From the NCBI GenBank assembly GCA_017979445.1, contig CM030718.1, positions 27,523,021 to 27,587,020 on the forward strand: DNA of 64,000 nt, in the 5' to 3' direction. Source of the stretch: Akebia trifoliata. Its lineage: Eukaryota; Streptophyta; Magnoliopsida; Ranunculales; Lardizabalaceae. Made by a program: the position numbers and the translations under genes. Below the pieces are notes generated by a model, which made no database searches, had not been told where the DNA came from, and was given only the letters and a program-made list of their open reading frames with translations. Shown in pieces: positions 61,125-64,000 of the stretch (position 1 is the first letter of the stretch; every line of letters begins with the position of its first letter).

Positions 61125-61844
61125 TCAATCGAGAAAACCTGTTTTCCTCCACACAGCATTTCGAACACGACGAAGATCTCTCCCCTTCAATGTCCTTCCC
61201 ACACCTTCAAGAACCGAAAATGTCGTCTTTGGCGACCCGCCAGGCCTCATTGCTACAATCTCATGAGGTGGCAGCATCTCTCCCTCTCCTTCTCCATCAT
61301 CATCATCATCATCATCAGCCACATCACAAACCGCTAGATTCCTTCTCTTCGCATCTACAACTGCCTTCGATAGTACTGGAACATTTACTGGAGCAGATCG
61401 GTGGAACTCTACAGAAGGTAACGAAAGAGAGTAATCTCTGCTTCCTTGAAATCTCTGAGGTTTCGGTTTAGGAATCGAAGGAATCATTCTTGAAGAAGAT
61501 GAAGAAGCAATCGAACTTCTACGATTCAACAATGTACAGTCACCTAGGGTTCGATTCTTGCTGTTTTCCGGCAATGCGGCGAGAATGCCGAAATTTTCCG
61601 GCCTATGGAATGCTCTGGAGTGATGATCTCGATTAGTTTTAGTGAACGAAGGATTCGATCTAGGGTTTGATTCAGAGAAATCTCCAGTCCAGAACACATC
61701 GTCTTCGTTGAGTTCGTCATCTACGTTAGTAACAGCGTTGTCGCCGTTAACGTTATCTGGTTGAGATTGAGTGAAGCGGGCGATGAATCGGTCGGATGAG
61801 AGTAACTTACGGTGACGGAAAGAAGAAACTCTGTTATCTTCCAT
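61125..61844 (-). CDS. Senescence regulator S40-family protein (DUF584), intronless
   Basis: A single exon of 239 aa. I chose the ATG at 61844 (MEDNRVSSFRHRKLLSSDRF) because family members start close to such a charged segment. The open frame does continue 71 codons upstream without a family match. Conserved blocks: FWTGDF near residue 53, FGILAALPE near 83, MIPSIPKPKP near 115, LPPHEIVA near 185, and the C-terminal signature SVLEGVGRTLKGRDL, RRVRNAVWRKTGFLD ending at the stop. An acidic run (seven Asp, then GEGEGE) is encoded by a (CAT)n repeat on the + strand at 61295-61317. S40 proteins are small nuclear proteins induced in senescing, dark-treated or pathogen-challenged leaves; their biochemical function is unknown. 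A GA/TC tract lies in the likely leader near 61951-61970. Confidence 0.9.
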   Translation of the reverse strand: MEDNRVSSFRHRKLLSSDRFIARFTQSQPDNVNGDNAVTNVDDELNEDDVFWTGDFSESNPRSNPSFTKTNRDHHSRAFHRPENFGILAALPENSKNRTLGDCTLLNRRSSIASSSSSRMIPSIPKPKPQRFQGSRDYSLSLPSVEFHRSAPVNVPVLSKAVVDAKRRNLAVCDVADDDDDDDGEGEGEMLPPHEIVAMRPGGSPKTTFSVLEGVGRTLKGRDLRRVRNAVWRKTGFLD

Positions 61845-62249
61845 ATCGTTACGGGTTACGAATCGAAAGAGTTTCGGTGATACTCTGTGCTCTTGTGTGA
61901 GAAGAGAGAAGAATCCGTGGAAAGGCAGACGAGAGTGCGAAGAGTTTACATGGAAGAAGAGAGAGAGAGAGGCGGTGGAGAGGAAAGTGACGTGACGTGG
62001 CAGCGAATCTTGGATAGAAGGGATATGGGCCCCACCAGTTGAAAAGAGTGATATCACGAGTCAGAAAGAATGGCGACTGGCTGGCCCACCTTGGGACTTA
62101 TTTTGGTTAATATTAGAGAGGCCCCTGTTTTTTCAAAGTGATGACTTGTATTTGGCTGTGGTCTTCTTATTAAGAAAATGACCCGAATGCTCTTACTCCT
62201 AAAAATTATGACCGTATTTTTCCTCAACCACTCCTAAAAGAATAGAATA

Positions 62250-62415
62250 ATGATTTTCTGACGCCCTCCCCTGACATAGCCATCATAGAATCGTAGATCA
62301 TTTGCCTCAAAATACGTAAAATCATAAATCTTTTTCTTGTGTATCCCAAGACAAATGTTCTACGGTTCGGTGATGGGAGCATATGTTAGGGAGGCCTCAG
62401 GGGTGTCAAATTATC
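62250..62415. repeat. Foldback element 1 upstream of S40
   Basis: GATTTTCTGACGCCCTCCCCTG pairs with the later CAGGGGTGTCAAATTATC, and AGAATCGTAGATCATTTG with CAAATGTTCTACGGTTC. The loop contains CTTGTGTATCCCAAGAC. Confidence 0.65.
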
Positions 62416-62427
62416 ACGACTCAAAAG

Positions 62428-62640
62428 AATAATGATAAATTGACCCCCCCCCCTCCTTCGACATACACCCTTAACGTGGCATGTGTTAGAACCATAGTTT
62501 TTCCTTGGGATACACAATTGCCCATATTTATGGGGATGTGCAGTTGTTTATCCTAAGGAAAAATCTATAGTTCTGGCACAAGCTATGTTAGGGGTGTATG
62601 TCAGAGGGGTGGGGGAGTAAGAAAATCATGATTCCTCCTA
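62428..62640. repeat. Foldback element 2 upstream of S40
   Basis: CCTTCGACATACACCCTTAACG pairs with TTAGGGGTGTATGTCAGAGG, and GTTAGAACCATAG with CTATAGTTCTGGC. It starts with a 9-10 nt poly-C and ends with a G-rich counterpart. Confidence 0.75.
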
Positions 62641-62647
62641 AAAATAT

Positions 62648-62815
62648 TCAAAGAGTCGTGATAGAGGTAAAGGCTAAAATGTACGTGGATGACATGGCAT
62701 AGGCACAAAATCATAGCTCTTTTTCTTTGGGATACACAAGGAAAAAGATCTACGGTTCTATGCCCTTGCCACCCCAGCCAAGTATGTGCCAATGCGTCAT
62801 TTTATCATTAGTCAT
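62648..62815. repeat. Foldback element 3 upstream of S40
   Basis: GGCATAGGCACAAAATCATAG pairs with CTACGGTTCTATGCCC, and TCTTTTTCTTTGGGATACACA leads into CAAGGAAAAAGA. The outer arms are imperfect. Confidence 0.55.
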
Positions 62816-63400
62816 ATTCAACACCAAATGCTAAAATTTATCAAACATTATAAACACAAATCAGTTTAATTGAAACACTTCATGATAGGACTGGCAATGA
62901 TCCGATTTTTATGATAATTATATTACTATATAGGTTGACTCTCGTTTGCAATGTATCAAATTTTTTGTTTCGAAATTTTTGATGTGGGAAGTCTAAAACA
63001 CGTATAAAGTATATACCACATATTTCCCGTTTAGCGAATGTTTGACCAAATTTAATTTTGACTGAATTTTTGCAACCCCAAAATCGAATAAAACTTGAAT
63101 TTTTCATGTCTCGGATTTTTGCCATGTTCCGAATTTCCTCTGCAACTTCCGACCACCCTCTCCAACCAACTTTTGACCGCCTTCTCCGACCACCCTCTCC
63201 GATCAACTTTCGACCACCTTCCAACCTTTTGCTATGAGAGGCCAAAGTCCTGTTCAAAATCTGGCGATAATAGTAAAAGTTTGTTTATCAAGGAATAACT
63301 GTTCCAATCAAAGTTCTGTCCAACTCTTTTAAGGTATATCTCCTTTGTAAAAAAATTCATATATATATATATATATGTATATACATATGGGAAATGTTCA
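62816..63400. other. Spacer without recognisable genes
   Basis: AT-rich sequence with a CTCCGACCACC-type imperfect repeat near 63140-63220 and an (AT)n tract at about 63359-63376. No supported coding exon. Confidence 0.45.
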
Positions 63401-63404
63401 GCAC

Positions 63405-63547
63405 CCAACATTTTGCCCAACAATTTTTCCAACATGTTTTGTCCTACATGGGTTAGAAATTTTGGAATGGGCTGATTTTTAGTGAGGATGATCTCCTTCT
63501 AACCTCATGTAGGACAAAACATGTTGGGCAAAATGTTGGGTGCCGAA
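63405..63547. repeat. Foldback element with AGCACCCAACATTTTGCCC arms
   Basis: AGCACCCAACATTTTGCCCA and ACATGTTTTGTCCTACATG at the left are mirrored by CATGTAGGACAAAACATGT and TGGGCAAAATGTTGGGTGC at the right. The loop GGGCTGATTTTTAGTGAGGA is shared with the MITE at 39384-39782. Confidence 0.85.
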
Positions 63548-63558
63548 CGGGACCCTAT

Positions 63559-63582
63559 ATATGTGTGTGTGTGTGTGTGTGT
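63559..63582. repeat. (GT)n microsatellite
   Basis: About 24 bp of TG dinucleotides. The rest of the window (63583-64000) shows no recognisable feature. Confidence 0.9.
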
Positions 63583-64000
63583 ATGTGCTTTTTTTAAATT
63601 ACACACGTACAAACACACACATTAACTACTGTACTTTGTACAATCAAAGATTGAGAACATATGACTCCTTCATCGTGGGATCGAGAATTGTGCATTTTCT
63701 GGTTATCAATAGGTTAGCCTGACCTGCCTCTTGATTTCTCTATTTGATTATACACTGTTTAGAAATCAAAATTACTATTCACTATTTGAACTATTTACTT
63801 ACTAGAAATATTCTTTTGTTTTGTCTTAATTTAGCCGAAACTTGCCAAAGTTTTTAATTTTCTTTTCAACACTCTTTCATAATTAGGTTCGAGGTTTCCT
63901 AGTTGCACTGTAAGTCTAGTGTGGTAAATCTAGTAGTAAGTTGTTGACCAGCCACTAATTAATTGAGTTTTGGAAGTCTTCTAAAAATGATGAACAAATT

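Noticed and set aside
61190..61471. 93-codon open frame on the + strand with a His run
   Set aside because: It is antisense to the S40 coding exon; the His run is the complement of the Asp-coding (CAT)n repeat.
61845..62057. 71-codon upstream extension of the S40 frame
   Set aside because: The extension has no family similarity and looks like leader sequence with TC tracts; the MEDNRV start fits the family.

Overview
This is nuclear DNA of a flowering plant, most likely a eudicot. The genes are split by many GT-AG introns with AT-rich, transposon-filled interiors. The predicted SPINDLY protein starts with MAWTE, as I recall for eudicot homologues such as petunia. The species cannot be named from the window. 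All exon calls were made by eye from reading frames, splice dinucleotides and remembered homologues; no search was run.

Layout. (1) 1-1002: the last two coding exons of a PPIL1/CYP18-2-type cyclophilin on the + strand, with a MITE in its last intron. (2) 2623-20508, minus strand: a complete SPINDLY (SPY) gene of 17 coding exons and 896 aa, convergent with the cyclophilin. A further intron lies in its 5' leader, and its introns carry decayed LINE and SINE pieces. Its first coding intron contains a tandem duplication that also copied the exon-1 splice donor. (3) 22-57 kb: a repeat-dominated accessory region built from segmental duplications. An ~11.8 kb block (22.0-33.85 kb) carries an intact NAC090-like transcription factor gene. 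A partial copy (39.8-44.3 kb) carries a second NAC gene with a frameshifted C-terminus. A third copy (44.3-53.7 kb) is cut off inside the NAC gene and keeps only a stop-ridden last exon. A separate 1.5 kb block is duplicated at 37.8-39.4 and 54.7-56.2 kb. (4) 57-59 kb: a dense run of inverted-repeat (foldback) elements. (5) 61125-61844, minus strand: an intronless S40-family senescence-regulator gene (DUF584), with three back-to-back foldback elements about 0.4-1 kb upstream of its start.

Function. SPY is a nucleocytoplasmic protein O-fucosyltransferase acting in gibberellin/DELLA and clock signalling. The NAC090-like factors and the S40 protein belong to families linked to leaf senescence. 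The CYP18-2 relative is a spliceosome-associated prolyl isomerase in other organisms. Nothing suggests these genes form one functional unit.

The most notable non-genic content is an unusually rich set of inverted-repeat elements. It includes a four-copy family with long terminal inverted repeats and 9-bp target duplications (Mutator-like), a family starting ACTTTGAAG, a family starting TGGGAGTGGATCC, a family starting CATGGTTTTAAA, and more than ten short hairpins. I saw no CRISPR array, no rRNA gene and no functional tRNA gene.
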